Notes: generated by a model from the letters alone, not told the origin. Counted from the stretch's first letter, positions 16,940-24,555 are shown. The stretch: DNA of 64,000 nucleotides from an uncultured Clostridia bacterium (GCA_902477755.1 CABSIK010000006.1:62001-126000); one strand, 5' to 3'. A program made the numbers and translations.

Positions 16940-17848
16940 ATGAAAAAGATGAGAAACATTTTTGCAGCAGCAATGGCACTGGTAATGGCGGCGACCATGG
17001 CAGGCTGCACAACACAGCAGTCTCCAGAAACAGAACAGACAAATACAGCTCAGGCAGAAGAACCCAATATGCGGACAGTATTGCAGCTGGGGGCTTCTCG
17101 GTATGAAGTTTCTTTCCGTGTTCCCTCTGAATTGGCAGAATATTTGAGTCTGACCACATTCCCGGAGGACACTGCGGCAGCCAATATTCTTTTTGCCAAA
17201 GGTGATCAGGATGGGAATATTGGACGACTGGTGATTTATGACGCGGCAGAATACGATGCGCTGAAAAATGAAAACCTGCCGCTGGAAACTGAAATGCTGC
17301 GGGATGAGGAAAACGGCGTTGTGCTTGCCTATAATGGTCCGCAGGATTCCGTTTTTGAACCGGGTACAGAAGAAGCAAATCTGGTGCAGCAGTATCAGAA
17401 TGAAGCAGAAGATATTCTGGGCAGTCTGAAATTGGAAAAAATCAGCGGTCTGCCGGCAGAACCCAATATGGATACCGTATTGCAGCTGGGTGAACAGAGA
17501 TATGCCATTTCTTTGTCTGTACCGGATAATCTGGCGGAATATCTGAGTTTTGGTGCATATTCAGAATACGACAATGCAGCAGTCATTGAGTTTAAGAAAG
17601 ATGATAAGGTGGGCAACATTGGCAGTATTGTACTGTATACTACCAGTGAATATGATGATCTGAAGACACAGGAAGTACCTCTGGAAACAGAAGTGCTGCG
17701 GGATGAAGAAAACGGATTTGTACTGGCTTATGGCGGCATGCAGGATTCCGTATTTGAACCGGGCACAGAAGAAGCAGATCTGGTATTGCAGTATCACAAT
17801 GCAGTGGCAGACGTACTGAAAACCATCAAAGTGGAAAAAAGCGCTTGA
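16940..17848 (+). CDS. Lipoprotein with two tandem copies of an uncharacterised domain
   Basis: 302 residues. The signal peptide ends in a lipobox (MAATMAGC, Cys at about 23), so the protein is lipid-anchored outside the membrane. After an acidic linker come two repeats of about 125 residues. Each starts EPNM-x-TVLQLG-x-x-RY and ends with LRDEENG-x-VLAY followed by QDSVFEPGTEEA (repeat 1 about 44-165, repeat 2 about 172-295). The repeats are roughly half identical. I do not recognise the family. GGAGG precedes ATG 16940. It is a single-gene unit between two terminators. A substrate-binding or wall-associated role is possible; no function is proposed. Confidence 0.8.
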   Translation: MKKMRNIFAAAMALVMAATMAGCTTQQSPETEQTNTAQAEEPNMRTVLQLGASRYEVSFRVPSELAEYLSLTTFPEDTAAANILFAKGDQDGNIGRLVIYDAAEYDALKNENLPLETEMLRDEENGVVLAYNGPQDSVFEPGTEEANLVQQYQNEAEDILGSLKLEKISGLPAEPNMDTVLQLGEQRYAISLSVPDNLAEYLSFGAYSEYDNAAVIEFKKDDKVGNIGSIVLYTTSEYDDLKTQEVPLETEVLRDEENGFVLAYGGMQDSVFEPGTEEADLVLQYHNAVADVLKTIKVEKSA

Positions 17849-17905
17849 TGGAAATGACGCAGAAAGCAGTGTTTAGAAAATAAAATTGGACTTTAAATAA
17901 AAAAG

Positions 17906-17945
17906 AGCACGGAATCATTGGAAGTTGATTCTGTGCTTATTTTTT
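17906..17945 (+). terminator. Rho-independent terminator after the lipoprotein gene
   Basis: AGCACGGAATCA (17906-17917) pairs with TGATTCTGTGCT (17926-17937) with one G-U, then TATTTTTTT. Confidence 0.85.
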
Positions 17946-17953
17946 TGGGAAAC

Positions 17954-17983
17954 AAAAAAAGTGAGTTTGCACTCACTTTTTTT
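17954..17983 (-). terminator. Symmetrical terminator downstream of the ferredoxin gene
   Basis: AAAAAAAGTGAGT (17954-17966), loop TTGC, ACTCACTTTTTTT (17971-17983). It works in both directions but lies 10 bases past the ferredoxin stop on the minus strand. Confidence 0.85.
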
Positions 17984-17993
17984 ATAGTTGAAA

Positions 17994-18164
17994 TTATTCA
18001 GCTTTGATTGCGCCTGTAGGGCAAGCACCAGCACATGTACCGCAGTCGATACATTCAGCAGCGTTGATTTCGTAAACGCCACCAGCTTCGTGGATGCAAC
18101 CTGTAGGACATTCGCCAGCGCAAGCGCCGCAACCGATGCATTCGGGTCCGATTTTGTGAGCCAT
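17994..18164 (-). CDS. 2[4Fe-4S] clostridial-type ferredoxin
   Basis: 56 residues with two CxxCxxCxxxCP cluster motifs: CIGCGACAGECP and CIDCGTCAGACP. This is the classic low-potential electron carrier of Clostridia, used by pyruvate:ferredoxin oxidoreductase, hydrogenase and bifurcating Etf complexes. The start is the ATG at 18164, read leftward, preceded by AAAGGAGGTG; an upstream in-frame start at 18185 has no ribosome site. It is transcribed alone from its own promoter. Redox partners cannot be told from the position, but the EtfBA pair 39 kb away is one candidate. Confidence 0.95.
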   Translation of the reverse strand: MAHKIGPECIGCGACAGECPTGCIHEAGGVYEINAAECIDCGTCAGACPTGAIKAE

Positions 18165-18196
18165 TGGATACACCTCCTTTATCATTCTACAAGCCT

Positions 18197-18225
18197 ATTT
18201 TATATCAAAAGTTCGTATTGTGCAA
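18197..18225 (-). promoter_or_regulatory. Predicted ferredoxin promoter
   Basis: On the minus strand: TTGCAC (18225-18220), 17-base spacer, TAAAAT (18202-18197). Confidence 0.65.
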
Positions 18226-18360
18226 GGAATATTTGCGAAATTTGGGATAAAAATAGGTGCATAAGGAAACAAAGTTGCAGGATGTGCTGAAAATCCGGCA
18301 TTTGCGGCAAAAAACGGATATTCTGGGTTTTACCGATGTTCTTTTGCTTGGGTATAAAAG

Positions 18361-18900
18361 TCAGTCCAAAAGACCTTTTTTTCTTAAGATTGCATCCTGT
18401 TTTTCCAAATCTCGTTTGAAAACTTGATATTCTTCGGCAGATTCTCGAATTTCTTCATATTCTGCTTCGGTGATGGGGCGTACAATTCGGGCAGGGAATC
18501 CATAGACCATGCTGCCGGGTGGAACGACCATTTTACGGGGGATGAGCGCACCAGCGCCAATAAAACTGTTTTCGCCAATGACAGCGCCGTCCTGGACGAT
18601 GGCGCCCATGCCTATCAGTACGTTATCACAGATGGTGCAGGCGTGGATGATGGCGTTATGCCCAATGGTGACACCGCTGCCAATGATGCAGTCTCTGTCC
18701 CATTCCATATGGATGGTGCTGTTTTCTTGCAGGTTGGTATTATCTCCAATGACTACCTTATGGCGTTCGCCGCGAATGACAACGCCGGGATAGGCGATGA
18801 CGTTTTCTCCCAAGATCACATCACCAATGATGGTAGCTGTGGGAAAGATATAACAGGAATCTGGTATTTGTGGTGTATGGTTTTGAAACTTGCGTATCAT
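18361..18900 (-). CDS. Gamma-carbonic-anhydrase-like hexapeptide-repeat protein
   Basis: 179 residues of left-handed beta-helix with repeated [IV]-G-x-x-x-x-[IV] hexapeptides from VILGENVIAYPGVVIRG through NVLIGMGAIVQDGAVIGENSFIG. The metal-ligand region IGHNAIIHACTI keeps two His; the third ligand position near RGERHKVVIGDNTN is also plausible. This puts it in the YrdA/PaaY group of gamma carbonic anhydrases, some of which lack activity. The ATG at 18900 is preceded by GGAGGAT; an extended frame further upstream lacks a ribosome site. It is divergent from the zinc-type importer, which may be relevant as the enzyme binds zinc or iron. Confidence 0.85.
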   Translation of the reverse strand: MIRKFQNHTPQIPDSCYIFPTATIIGDVILGENVIAYPGVVIRGERHKVVIGDNTNLQENSTIHMEWDRDCIIGSGVTIGHNAIIHACTICDNVLIGMGAIVQDGAVIGENSFIGAGALIPRKMVVPPGSMVYGFPARIVRPITEAEYEEIRESAEEYQVFKRDLEKQDAILRKKGLLD

Positions 18901-18955
18901 AAAAATCCTCCGGTCTTTTGTGATAGATACTTTTATGATACCAGAAAAAAACGGC

Positions 18956-18984
18956 TTGACAAGTGGGAACAAAGGGCATACAAT
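18956..18984 (+). promoter_or_regulatory. Predicted promoter of the znu operon
   Basis: TTGACA (18956-18961), 17-base spacer, TACAAT (18979-18984). The expected start point is about 18991, inside a small dyad. Confidence 0.8.
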
Positions 18985-18989
18985 CATTT

Positions 18990-19004
18990 TGCAACTGAAT
19001 TGCA
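18990..19004. promoter_or_regulatory. Candidate operator at the znu transcription start
   Basis: TGCAA-CTGAA-TTGCA, a perfect 5+5+5 inverted repeat just downstream of the -10, flanked by T-rich bases. The position suits a repressor site. The sequence does not match the usual Zur, MntR or AdcR consensus that I know, so the regulator is unknown. Confidence 0.4.
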
Positions 19005-19029
19005 TTTAGAAAAAGAGAGGAGATGCCAC

Positions 19030-19956
19030 ATGAAAAAGATTTTGGCTTTTTGTTTGGCTGCGGCAATGGTTTTGGGCGGCTGCGGCAAAGGAACTGAAAA
19101 TACAGAAAATGAAACAGCACAGGCAGACGGTTTGACGGTTGTGACCAGTTTTTATCCCGTTTATCTGCTGGCGGCAAATGTGACAGACGGCGTGGAAGGC
19201 GTGACACTGAAAAATATGACACAGCCCCAGACAGGCTGCCTCCACGACTATGAACTGACAACAGAAGATATGAAAACACTGGAAGGCGCAGATGTGCTGT
19301 TCATCAATGGTCTGGGCATGGAAAGCTTCATGGATAAGGTCATGGGGCAGTATCCTGACTTGTTTATTGTAGATACATCTACAGGCACTCTGACACTGGC
19401 AGGCGATGACCACGGTCACGCCCATGAAGGGGAAGAAGAAGGCGAAGAAGAAGTGAACGCACATATCTGGCTGAATCCTTCCAATGGGGTGAAGCAGGCA
19501 GAAGCCATTTGTGACGCCCTTACGCAGGCAGACCCTGCTAATGCGGACAAGTATGCAGCAAATACAGAAGCTTTTGCAGAAAGTATGGAAAGCGTCATTG
19601 CACAGGCGGAAGCTGTTCAGGCGGCAGAAGGCACAGAAGTGGCAGTATTCCACGAAGGATTTGTATATCTGGCGGATTTGTGCGGTCTGGAAGTTGGCGT
19701 TGGCATTTATGCTGATGAAAACGAAGAACCCTCCGCAAAAGAAATGGCGGATGCGGCAGAAGAAATCAAAGAGGACGGCATTAAGCTGCTGTTGGCGGCA
19801 GACGATGCAGGTATGAAATATGCGGAAACACTGGCGGCAGAAACAGGTGCAACAGTGGTGGAACTGAATCCCATCACTTCCGGTGAGTTGAATAAAGACG
19901 TATATCGTCTGGGAATGGAACGGAACTTACAGACCTTGGCAGATGCATTGTCATAA
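19030..19956 (+). CDS. znuA: Zinc/manganese ABC transporter substrate-binding lipoprotein (ZnuA-like)
   Basis: 308 residues. Signal peptide with lipobox LGGCGK (Cys about 19), then the cluster-9 metal-binding fold. Likely ligands are the His in GCLHDYELT, the His in AHIWLNPSN, the His in VAVFHEGFVYL and an Asp near AADDAG. A His/Glu-rich loop (HGHAHEGEEEGEEE, about residues 132-148) lies between, a feature of zinc-specific members. AGAGGAG precedes ATG 19030. It delivers metal to the ZnuB permease and ZnuC ATPase encoded directly downstream. Zinc is favoured over manganese by the loop. Confidence 0.9.
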   Translation: MKKILAFCLAAAMVLGGCGKGTENTENETAQADGLTVVTSFYPVYLLAANVTDGVEGVTLKNMTQPQTGCLHDYELTTEDMKTLEGADVLFINGLGMESFMDKVMGQYPDLFIVDTSTGTLTLAGDDHGHAHEGEEEGEEEVNAHIWLNPSNGVKQAEAICDALTQADPANADKYAANTEAFAESMESVIAQAEAVQAAEGTEVAVFHEGFVYLADLCGLEVGVGIYADENEEPSAKEMADAAEEIKEDGIKLLLAADDAGMKYAETLAAETGATVVELNPITSGELNKDVYRLGMERNLQTLADALS

Positions 19957-19977
19957 GAAACGAAAGAAGGAACGAAC

Positions 19978-20730
19978 ATGCAGACACACAACAGCTGTGG
20001 ACTATGCAGCATTACCTTAAAAGACATACAGGTGGTCAGCGGACAGGATACCCTGCTGGACAACATCAATTTGCAGTTTCACTGCGGCGAGCTGACAGCT
20101 CTTATCGGGAAAAATGGTGCAGGTAAAACTACATTATTAAAAGCCATTTTGGGAGAGCGTCCTTATAAAGGAGAAATTTCCTATCAAGACCATCATGGTG
20201 CAAAAATCATACAGCCGAAAATTGGTTATGTACCCCAGCAGATGGATTTTGACCGTTCCACCCCTGTAAGCGTTTCAGACTTTATGGCGGCGGCAAGAGG
20301 CAAAAGCCCTGTATGGTGGAAAATCGGGAAAAGTGAAAAGAAACAGATACAGGAAATGCTGGAAGATATGAACTGCGCTTATCTGGCAGACAGAAGACTG
20401 GGCGCTCTCAGCGGCGGGGAACTGCAAAGGGTTCTGCTGGCGCTGGCAACCAATCCGGTACCGGATTTGCTCATTCTGGACGAGCCTGTTTCCGGTGTGG
20501 ATATGGCAGGGCTGGATCTGTTTTACCATCGGGTGACAGAATTGCGAGATAAATACCACATGGCAATCCTGTTGGTTTCCCATGACTTGAGCCTCATTCA
20601 TCGATATGCGGATAAAGTGGTATTGCTGGACAAAACAGTCATTGCACAGGGGGATGCCGATGAGGTGTATGCCACAGATGCATTCCGCAGTGTGTTTGGT
20701 TATCTGGAAAAAGAGGAGGAAAAAGCATGA
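19978..20730 (+). CDS. znuC: Metal ABC transporter ATP-binding protein (ZnuC-like)
   Basis: 250 residues with Walker A GKNGAGKTTL, Q-loop YVPQQMDFD, signature LSGGELQRV, Walker B LLILDEPVSGVD and switch His in LLVSHDLSL. The spacing and the PVSGVD D-loop are typical of the ZnuC/MntB branch. AAGAAGGA precedes ATG 19978. The first 12 residues contain two Cys (HNSCGLC), which is unusual for this family. It overlaps the permease gene by 4 bases (ATGA) and powers import of the metal captured by the upstream lipoprotein. Confidence 0.92.
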   Translation: MQTHNSCGLCSITLKDIQVVSGQDTLLDNINLQFHCGELTALIGKNGAGKTTLLKAILGERPYKGEISYQDHHGAKIIQPKIGYVPQQMDFDRSTPVSVSDFMAAARGKSPVWWKIGKSEKKQIQEMLEDMNCAYLADRRLGALSGGELQRVLLALATNPVPDLLILDEPVSGVDMAGLDLFYHRVTELRDKYHMAILLVSHDLSLIHRYADKVVLLDKTVIAQGDADEVYATDAFRSVFGYLEKEEEKA

Positions 20731-21563
20731 GTGTCATTTACGGATTTCTGGAAAGCCTTCCTCTTTCCATGTTTCAATATGATTTTATGAAAAATGCCTT
20801 TCTGGCAGCCATACTCATTGCACCGCTTTTTGCCCTGTTGGGTACCATGGCGGTCAACAACAAAATGGCGTTTTTCTCGGATGCTCTTGGGCACAGTGCT
20901 TTTACAGGCATTGGGCTGGGGGTGCTTTTGGGGCTGGATAATCCCATTCTTGCCATGCTGGCATTCGGGATTTTCCTCAGTTTGGTCATTACAAAGGTAA
21001 AGTCAGCAAATATGGCTTCTTCTGATACCATCATCAGTGTGTTTTCTTCATCGGCTATGGCGCTGGGCATCGTGATTCTGTCAGGACATGGCGGATTTTC
21101 CAAATACTCCGCTTATCTGGTAGGGGATATTTTGACGGTAAGTCAAACAGATTTGCTGGTATTGTTGCTGGTGCTTATTGGTGTATATGTGCTTTGGGCA
21201 GTGTTTTATAATCAGCTGCTTTTGCTGAGCATCAATCGTTCTCTGGCTGCCAGCAGAGGTGTAAGAGTGGTTTTGATGGAGAACATCTTTGTGATTATGG
21301 TGGCTGTGGCTGTTATGGTATCCATTCGTGCCATCGGTATTCTGATGATCAACTCTCTGCTGATTCTGCCTGCGGCTGCTGCAAGGAACGTGACCCGCAG
21401 TGCAAGAGGGTATCACTGGCTGACAACAGCGTTTGGGCTGGTATCTTCTTTGGCAGGGCTGACTATTTCTTACTATGGAGATACTTCCGCAGGGGCTACC
21501 ATGGTGCTGACGGCGGCAGTATTGTTCCTGCTCACATATCCTATTGGAAAATACAGGAAGTAA
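20727..21563 (+). CDS. znuB: Metal ABC transporter permease (ZnuB-like)
   Basis: 278 residues with eight or nine hydrophobic helices and the family landmarks FFSDALGHSAFTGIGLG near residue 50 and RAIGILMINSLLILPAAAARN near 210. It forms the membrane channel of the importer. The ATGA overlap with znuC implies translational coupling. The gene is complete and of normal length, ending 88 bases before the TSCPD-domain gene. Confidence 0.92.
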   Translation: MSVIYGFLESLPLSMFQYDFMKNAFLAAILIAPLFALLGTMAVNNKMAFFSDALGHSAFTGIGLGVLLGLDNPILAMLAFGIFLSLVITKVKSANMASSDTIISVFSSSAMALGIVILSGHGGFSKYSAYLVGDILTVSQTDLLVLLLVLIGVYVLWAVFYNQLLLLSINRSLAASRGVRVVLMENIFVIMVAVAVMVSIRAIGILMINSLLILPAAAARNVTRSARGYHWLTTAFGLVSSLAGLTISYYGDTSAGATMVLTAAVLFLLTYPIGKYRK

Positions 21564-21650
21564 AAAGAGGCTTTCTTGCAATTTTGCCCAGAATGTGATA
21601 TGCTGTTTTTTAGCGATTCCGAGAGAATTTTGTAGAAAGAAGGAGAAAAC

Positions 21651-21902
21651 ATGCATATCACATACGAAACAAAAGGCGTTTGTGCCAGAAAAGTGGAATT
21701 TGACGTTGAAGACGGCGTTGTGAAAAACATTTCTTTCCTGGGCGGCTGCGACGGCAACCATAAAGGTCTGGCTGCACTGGCAGAAGGCATGACACCGGAA
21801 GAAGCGGCGAAAAGACTGCGCGGCATCACCTGCGGGCCCAGAGATACCAGCTGTCCTGACCAGCTTGCCATTGCTCTGGAAGAATTTTTGAAAAATCAGT
21901 AA
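21651..21902 (+). CDS. TIGR03905-type TSCPD-domain protein
   Basis: 83 residues. It ends with CGPRDTSCPDQLAIALEEFL, the TSCPD motif also found at the C-terminus of some ribonucleotide reductases, and carries more Cys at GVCAR and GGCDGN. It may bind a metal through these cysteines, but no function is established. AAGGAG precedes ATG 21651. It lies 88 bases after znuB on the same strand and could be in that transcription unit, which would suit a metal-related role; this is inference. Confidence 0.85.
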   Translation: MHITYETKGVCARKVEFDVEDGVVKNISFLGGCDGNHKGLAALAEGMTPEEAAKRLRGITCGPRDTSCPDQLAIALEEFLKNQ

Positions 21903-21961
21903 AAAAATGTGCCAAATTTTGAGAAAACGCCAGAAAATCAATGTTTTTTCGAAATTTATGG

Positions 21962-21990
21962 TTGACAGCAAAAAGGACTTGTGATATTCT
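21962..21990 (+). promoter_or_regulatory. Predicted promoter of rpmG-secE-nusG-rplKA
   Basis: TTGACA (21962-21967), 17-base spacer, TATTCT (21985-21990). The transcript would begin with AAAAGGAC-GCAA-GTCTTTTT, a small stem with a T run at its very 5' end. Confidence 0.75.
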
Positions 21991-22059
21991 GTTAGGGAAA
22001 AGGACGCAAGTCTTTTTTTTATGCAAAAAAGTGAAAATCATCAAATGGAGGTGGAAGTC

Positions 22060-22209
22060 TTGAGAACACGGATTACCTTAGCTTGTACTGAGTGCAAACA
22101 GAGAAACTACAGCACAACCAAAGACAAGAGAGTTATGCCTGACAGAATGGAAATCAAAAAGTATTGTAAGTTCTGCAAAGCCCATACATTACACAAGGAA
22201 ACGAAGTAA
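22060..22209 (+). CDS. rpmG: 50S ribosomal protein L33
   Basis: 49 residues, MRTRITLACTECK at the start, with two CxxC pairs (CTEC and CKFC), so this is the zinc-binding form. TTG 22060 is the start: GGAGGTGG at 22047-22054 fits it, and the product has the family's exact length. An ATG at 22021 would add a 13-residue extension unknown in L33. It opens the conserved rpmG-secE-nusG cluster and is preceded by the promoter above. Confidence 0.93.
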   Translation: MRTRITLACTECKQRNYSTTKDKRVMPDRMEIKKYCKFCKAHTLHKETK

Positions 22210-22241
22210 TTGAGGCTACTCCCAAAAAGGAAGTGAAGCGT

Positions 22242-22511
22242 ATGGAAGAAAAGAACATGACAAGCCCAAATGAAACGAAGGAAGTTAAGAAAGTAACGCC
22301 GAAGCAGCCCAAACACAGCGACGGCAAAGAACGTGACGGCTTTGCGGATTACAAGGCTGAGTTCAAAAAGATCGTTTGGCCCAGCCGCGCGGATATTGCG
22401 AAAAGCACGGCAACGGTCATCGTAACATCCTTGATTGTGGGTGTCATCATTACTTGCATGGATACGGTATTTTCCGCAGGGTATGACACGCTGATCAATC
22501 TTTTAGGTTAA
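22242..22511 (+). CDS. secE: Preprotein translocase subunit SecE
   Basis: 89 residues. A charged N-terminal half, then DYKAEFKKIVWPSRADI, the amphipathic signature of SecE, and one transmembrane helix (VIVTSLIVGVIITCMDTVF). It stabilises SecY in the translocon. ATG 22242 was chosen over GTG 22233 because AAGGAAG lies in front of it. It sits between rpmG and nusG, as usual in bacteria. Confidence 0.92.
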   Translation: MEEKNMTSPNETKEVKKVTPKQPKHSDGKERDGFADYKAEFKKIVWPSRADIAKSTATVIVTSLIVGVIITCMDTVFSAGYDTLINLLG

Positions 22512-22538
22512 GGAAACGACGAGAAAAAGGATGGTTGT

Positions 22539-23099
22539 ATGTCTGAAGAAATCAACAAGCCGGAAGAAATGAACACAAACACATCTGCCGAATCCAAGTG
22601 GTATGTTGTGCATACCTATTCCGGTTATGAAAACAAGGTAAAGGCGAATATCGAGAAAACCGTGGAAAACAGAGGTATGCAGCATCTCATCCATGAGGTG
22701 AGCGTGCCTTTGCAGGATGTTGTGGAAATCAAAGACGGTCAGAAAAAGACTGTACAGCGCAAAGTGTTCCCCGGCTATGTACTTCTGAAGATGATCATGA
22801 CAGATGAAACATGGTACATCGTCAGAAATACCAGAGGGGTAACAAGCTTTGTAGGCCCCGGCTCCAAACCCGTACCACTGACAGACGCGGAAGTATATGC
22901 TATGGGCATTGGCGGCGAAGTGGAAAACCTGAACGTAGAACTGGGTGATTCCGTTCGCGTTGCCAGCGGTCCTTTCGCAAATTCCGTTGGTGTGATTCAG
23001 GAAATCAACACAAACAAACGGACGGTGGTCGTAAGTCTTTCCATCTTTGGCAGAGAAACACCGGTAGAACTTGATTTCGCTCAGATTGACAAGATTTAA
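22539..23099 (+). CDS. nusG: Transcription elongation/antitermination factor NusG
   Basis: 186 residues. The N-terminal NGN domain is seen from WYVVHTYSGYENKVKANIE and continues through FPGYVLLKM and TWYIVRNTRGVTSFVG. The C-terminal KOW domain starts GDSVRVASGPFANSVGVIQEIN. It binds RNA polymerase at the beta-prime clamp and couples it to Rho or the ribosome. A Ser/Glu/Asn-rich 15-residue N-terminal tail precedes the NGN domain. AAAAAGGAT is the ribosome site. Confidence 0.95.
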   Translation: MSEEINKPEEMNTNTSAESKWYVVHTYSGYENKVKANIEKTVENRGMQHLIHEVSVPLQDVVEIKDGQKKTVQRKVFPGYVLLKMIMTDETWYIVRNTRGVTSFVGPGSKPVPLTDAEVYAMGIGGEVENLNVELGDSVRVASGPFANSVGVIQEINTNKRTVVVSLSIFGRETPVELDFAQIDKI

Positions 23100-23130
23100 C
23101 AGTTGACAGAAGAAGGCGGCTTATGTCGCC

Positions 23131-23163
23131 GGTGGGAGGGAAAATCCCCGCTAATTACCACAT
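23131..23163 (+). promoter_or_regulatory. L1-type ribosomal-protein leader motif, copy 1 (before rplK)
   Basis: GGTGGGAGGGAAAAT then CCCC and ATTACCACA: an outer GTGG/CCAC stem around an inner GGG/CCC stem with an unpaired ATTA. The same pattern recurs before rplA. L1 autoregulates by binding a leader in its own operon; the match to that site is by pattern, not by a model search. A GGCG/CGCC hairpin lies just upstream (23115-23130). Confidence 0.6.
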
Positions 23164-23181
23164 TTATAGGAGGTGCCACTC

Positions 23182-23607
23182 ATGGCAAAAAAAGTAACAG
23201 GTTATATCAAATTGCAGATTCCCGCAGCGAAAGCAACTCCCGCTCCTCCTGTTGGTCCCGCTCTGGGTCAGCATGGTGTGAACATCATGGGTTTCTGTAA
23301 AGAATTCAATGAAAAAACAGCTTCTCAGGCAGGTCTGATCATTCCTGTTGTTATCACAGTTTACCAGGACAGAAGCTATACATTTATCACAAAGACACCC
23401 CCCGCAGCAGTTCTGCTGAAAAAAGCAGCTGGTATCGAATCCGGTTCCGGTGTGCCTAACAAAACAAAAGTTGCAAAAGTTCCCAAGGCAGAAGTAATGA
23501 AAATTGCTGAACTGAAAATGCCCGACCTGAACGCAGCTAGCGTTGAAGCAGCATACAGCATGATCTGCGGTACAGCAAGAAGCATGGGTATCGTTGTAGA
23601 AGAATAA
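23182..23607 (+). CDS. rplK: 50S ribosomal protein L11
   Basis: 141 residues. MAKKVTGYIKLQIPAAKATP and GPALGQHGVNIMGFCKEFN are the conserved N-terminal core, and the C-terminal RNA-binding domain ends with CGTARSMGIVVEE. It binds the 23S GTPase-associated centre. AGGAGGTG precedes ATG 23182; the upstream GTG 23173 lies inside the ribosome site. Confidence 0.97.
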   Translation: MAKKVTGYIKLQIPAAKATPAPPVGPALGQHGVNIMGFCKEFNEKTASQAGLIIPVVITVYQDRSYTFITKTPPAAVLLKKAAGIESGSGVPNKTKVAKVPKAEVMKIAELKMPDLNAASVEAAYSMICGTARSMGIVVEE

Positions 23608-23635
23608 GACAAGACAGACGGCATGAGCCGGTACA

Positions 23636-23664
23636 GTGGGAGGGAATTCTCCCGATATTACCAC
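23636..23664 (+). promoter_or_regulatory. L1-type ribosomal-protein leader motif, copy 2 (before rplA)
   Basis: GTGGGAGGGAATTCTCCC then GATATTACCAC: outer GTGG (23636-23639) with CCAC (23661-23664), inner GGGAG/CTCCC. It is the same architecture as the copy before rplK and sits 18 bases before the L1 start. Confidence 0.6.
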
Positions 23665-23681
23665 ATAAGGAGGTCACGAAA

Positions 23682-24377
23682 GTGAAAAGAGGAAAAAAAT
23701 ATGTTGAAGCTGCGAAACTGGTAGACAGAGCAGCTCTCTATGATACAACAGAAGCTATCGATCTGGTGCAGAAAACTTCCACAACAAAGTTTGATGCAAC
23801 TGTAGAAGCACATATTCGTTTGGGCGTTGACAGCAGACATGCTGATCAGCAGGTTCGTGGTGCAGTCGTTCTTCCCCACGGCACAGGTAAAACAGTTCGT
23901 GTATTGGTATTCGCAAAAGGCGACAAAGCTGAAGAAGCTCTGGCAGCTGGTGCGGATTTCGTAGGAGCAGAGGATCTGATCCCCAAAATCCAGAATGAAA
24001 ACTGGTTCGGTTTTGACGTTGCAGTAGCAACACCCGACATGATGGGCGTTGTTGGTCGTCTGGGTCGTGTACTGGGTCCCAAAGGCTTGATGCCTAACCC
24101 CAAAGCTGGTACAGTTACAATGGACGTAACAAAAGCAATCAACGACATCAAAGCTGGTAAAATCGAATACCGTCTGGATAAAACAAACATCATCCATGTT
24201 CCTGTAGGTAAGGTATCTTTCGGTTCCGAGAAGTTGACAGAAAACTTCCAGACTCTGATGAGTGCAATTATAAAAGCAAAACCCGCTGCTGCAAAAGGTC
24301 AGTACCTGAAGAGCGTTGTACTGACAACAACAATGGGTCCCGGCGTGAAAGTAAACGCTGCAAAAATTTCCGAATAA
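23682..24377 (+). CDS. rplA: 50S ribosomal protein L1
   Basis: 231 residues from GTG 23682, with AAGGAGGTCA in front. The two-domain L1 sequence is complete, including RGAVVLPHGTGKTVRVLVFAKG and RVLGPKGLMPNPKAGT. It binds the mobile L1 stalk of 23S rRNA and, in other bacteria, represses its own operon by binding a mimic of that site. The leader motifs before rplK and rplA are the likely targets here. Confidence 0.97.
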   Translation: MKRGKKYVEAAKLVDRAALYDTTEAIDLVQKTSTTKFDATVEAHIRLGVDSRHADQQVRGAVVLPHGTGKTVRVLVFAKGDKAEEALAAGADFVGAEDLIPKIQNENWFGFDVAVATPDMMGVVGRLGRVLGPKGLMPNPKAGTVTMDVTKAINDIKAGKIEYRLDKTNIIHVPVGKVSFGSEKLTENFQTLMSAIIKAKPAAAKGQYLKSVVLTTTMGPGVKVNAAKISE

Positions 24378-24391
24378 TCTCTAAGAGGTTA

Positions 24392-24420
24392 TTGACAACA
24401 GCTTGAATTTGGTGTATACT
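24392..24420 (+). promoter_or_regulatory. Predicted promoter of rplJL
   Basis: TTGACA (24392-24397), 17-base spacer, TATACT (24415-24420), 15 bases after rplA. The L10 leader begins directly after it. Confidence 0.85.
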
Positions 24421-24503
24421 AAGCAAGTTGAAACGAGAAAAATCTCATATTGCCCGTAGACAGCAGGTGCCTCGTGCGTAAATCCTGCCGAGGAATTTGC
24501 TTG
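24421..24503 (+). ncRNA. L10 ribosomal-protein leader
   Basis: A closing stem AAGCAA/TTGCTT encloses CCGTAGACAGCAGGTGCC and CGTAAATCCTGCCGAGG, the conserved features of the L10 leader that the L10-(L12)4 complex binds. A terminator hairpin follows. Confidence 0.85.
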
Positions 24504-24521
24504 TTTTTAGAGCGTAAATAT

Positions 24522-24555
24522 AAGCCTCTTTGTCTATGTGCAAAGAGGCTTTTTC
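24522..24555 (+). terminator. Attenuator terminator of the L10 leader
   Basis: AAGCCTCTTTG (24522-24532) pairs perfectly with CAAAGAGGCTT (24541-24551), followed by TTT. It lies between leader and rplJ, as in the known transcription-attenuation layout. Confidence 0.85.

Noticed and set aside
18424..19029. Long N-terminal extension of the ZnuA frame
   Set aside because: It runs antisense through the carbonic anhydrase gene; the lipoprotein signal peptide starting at 19030 marks the real start.
22209..22242. tRNA-Trp gene between rpmG and secE, as found in some Firmicutes
   Set aside because: The gap is only about 30 bases and contains no cloverleaf.
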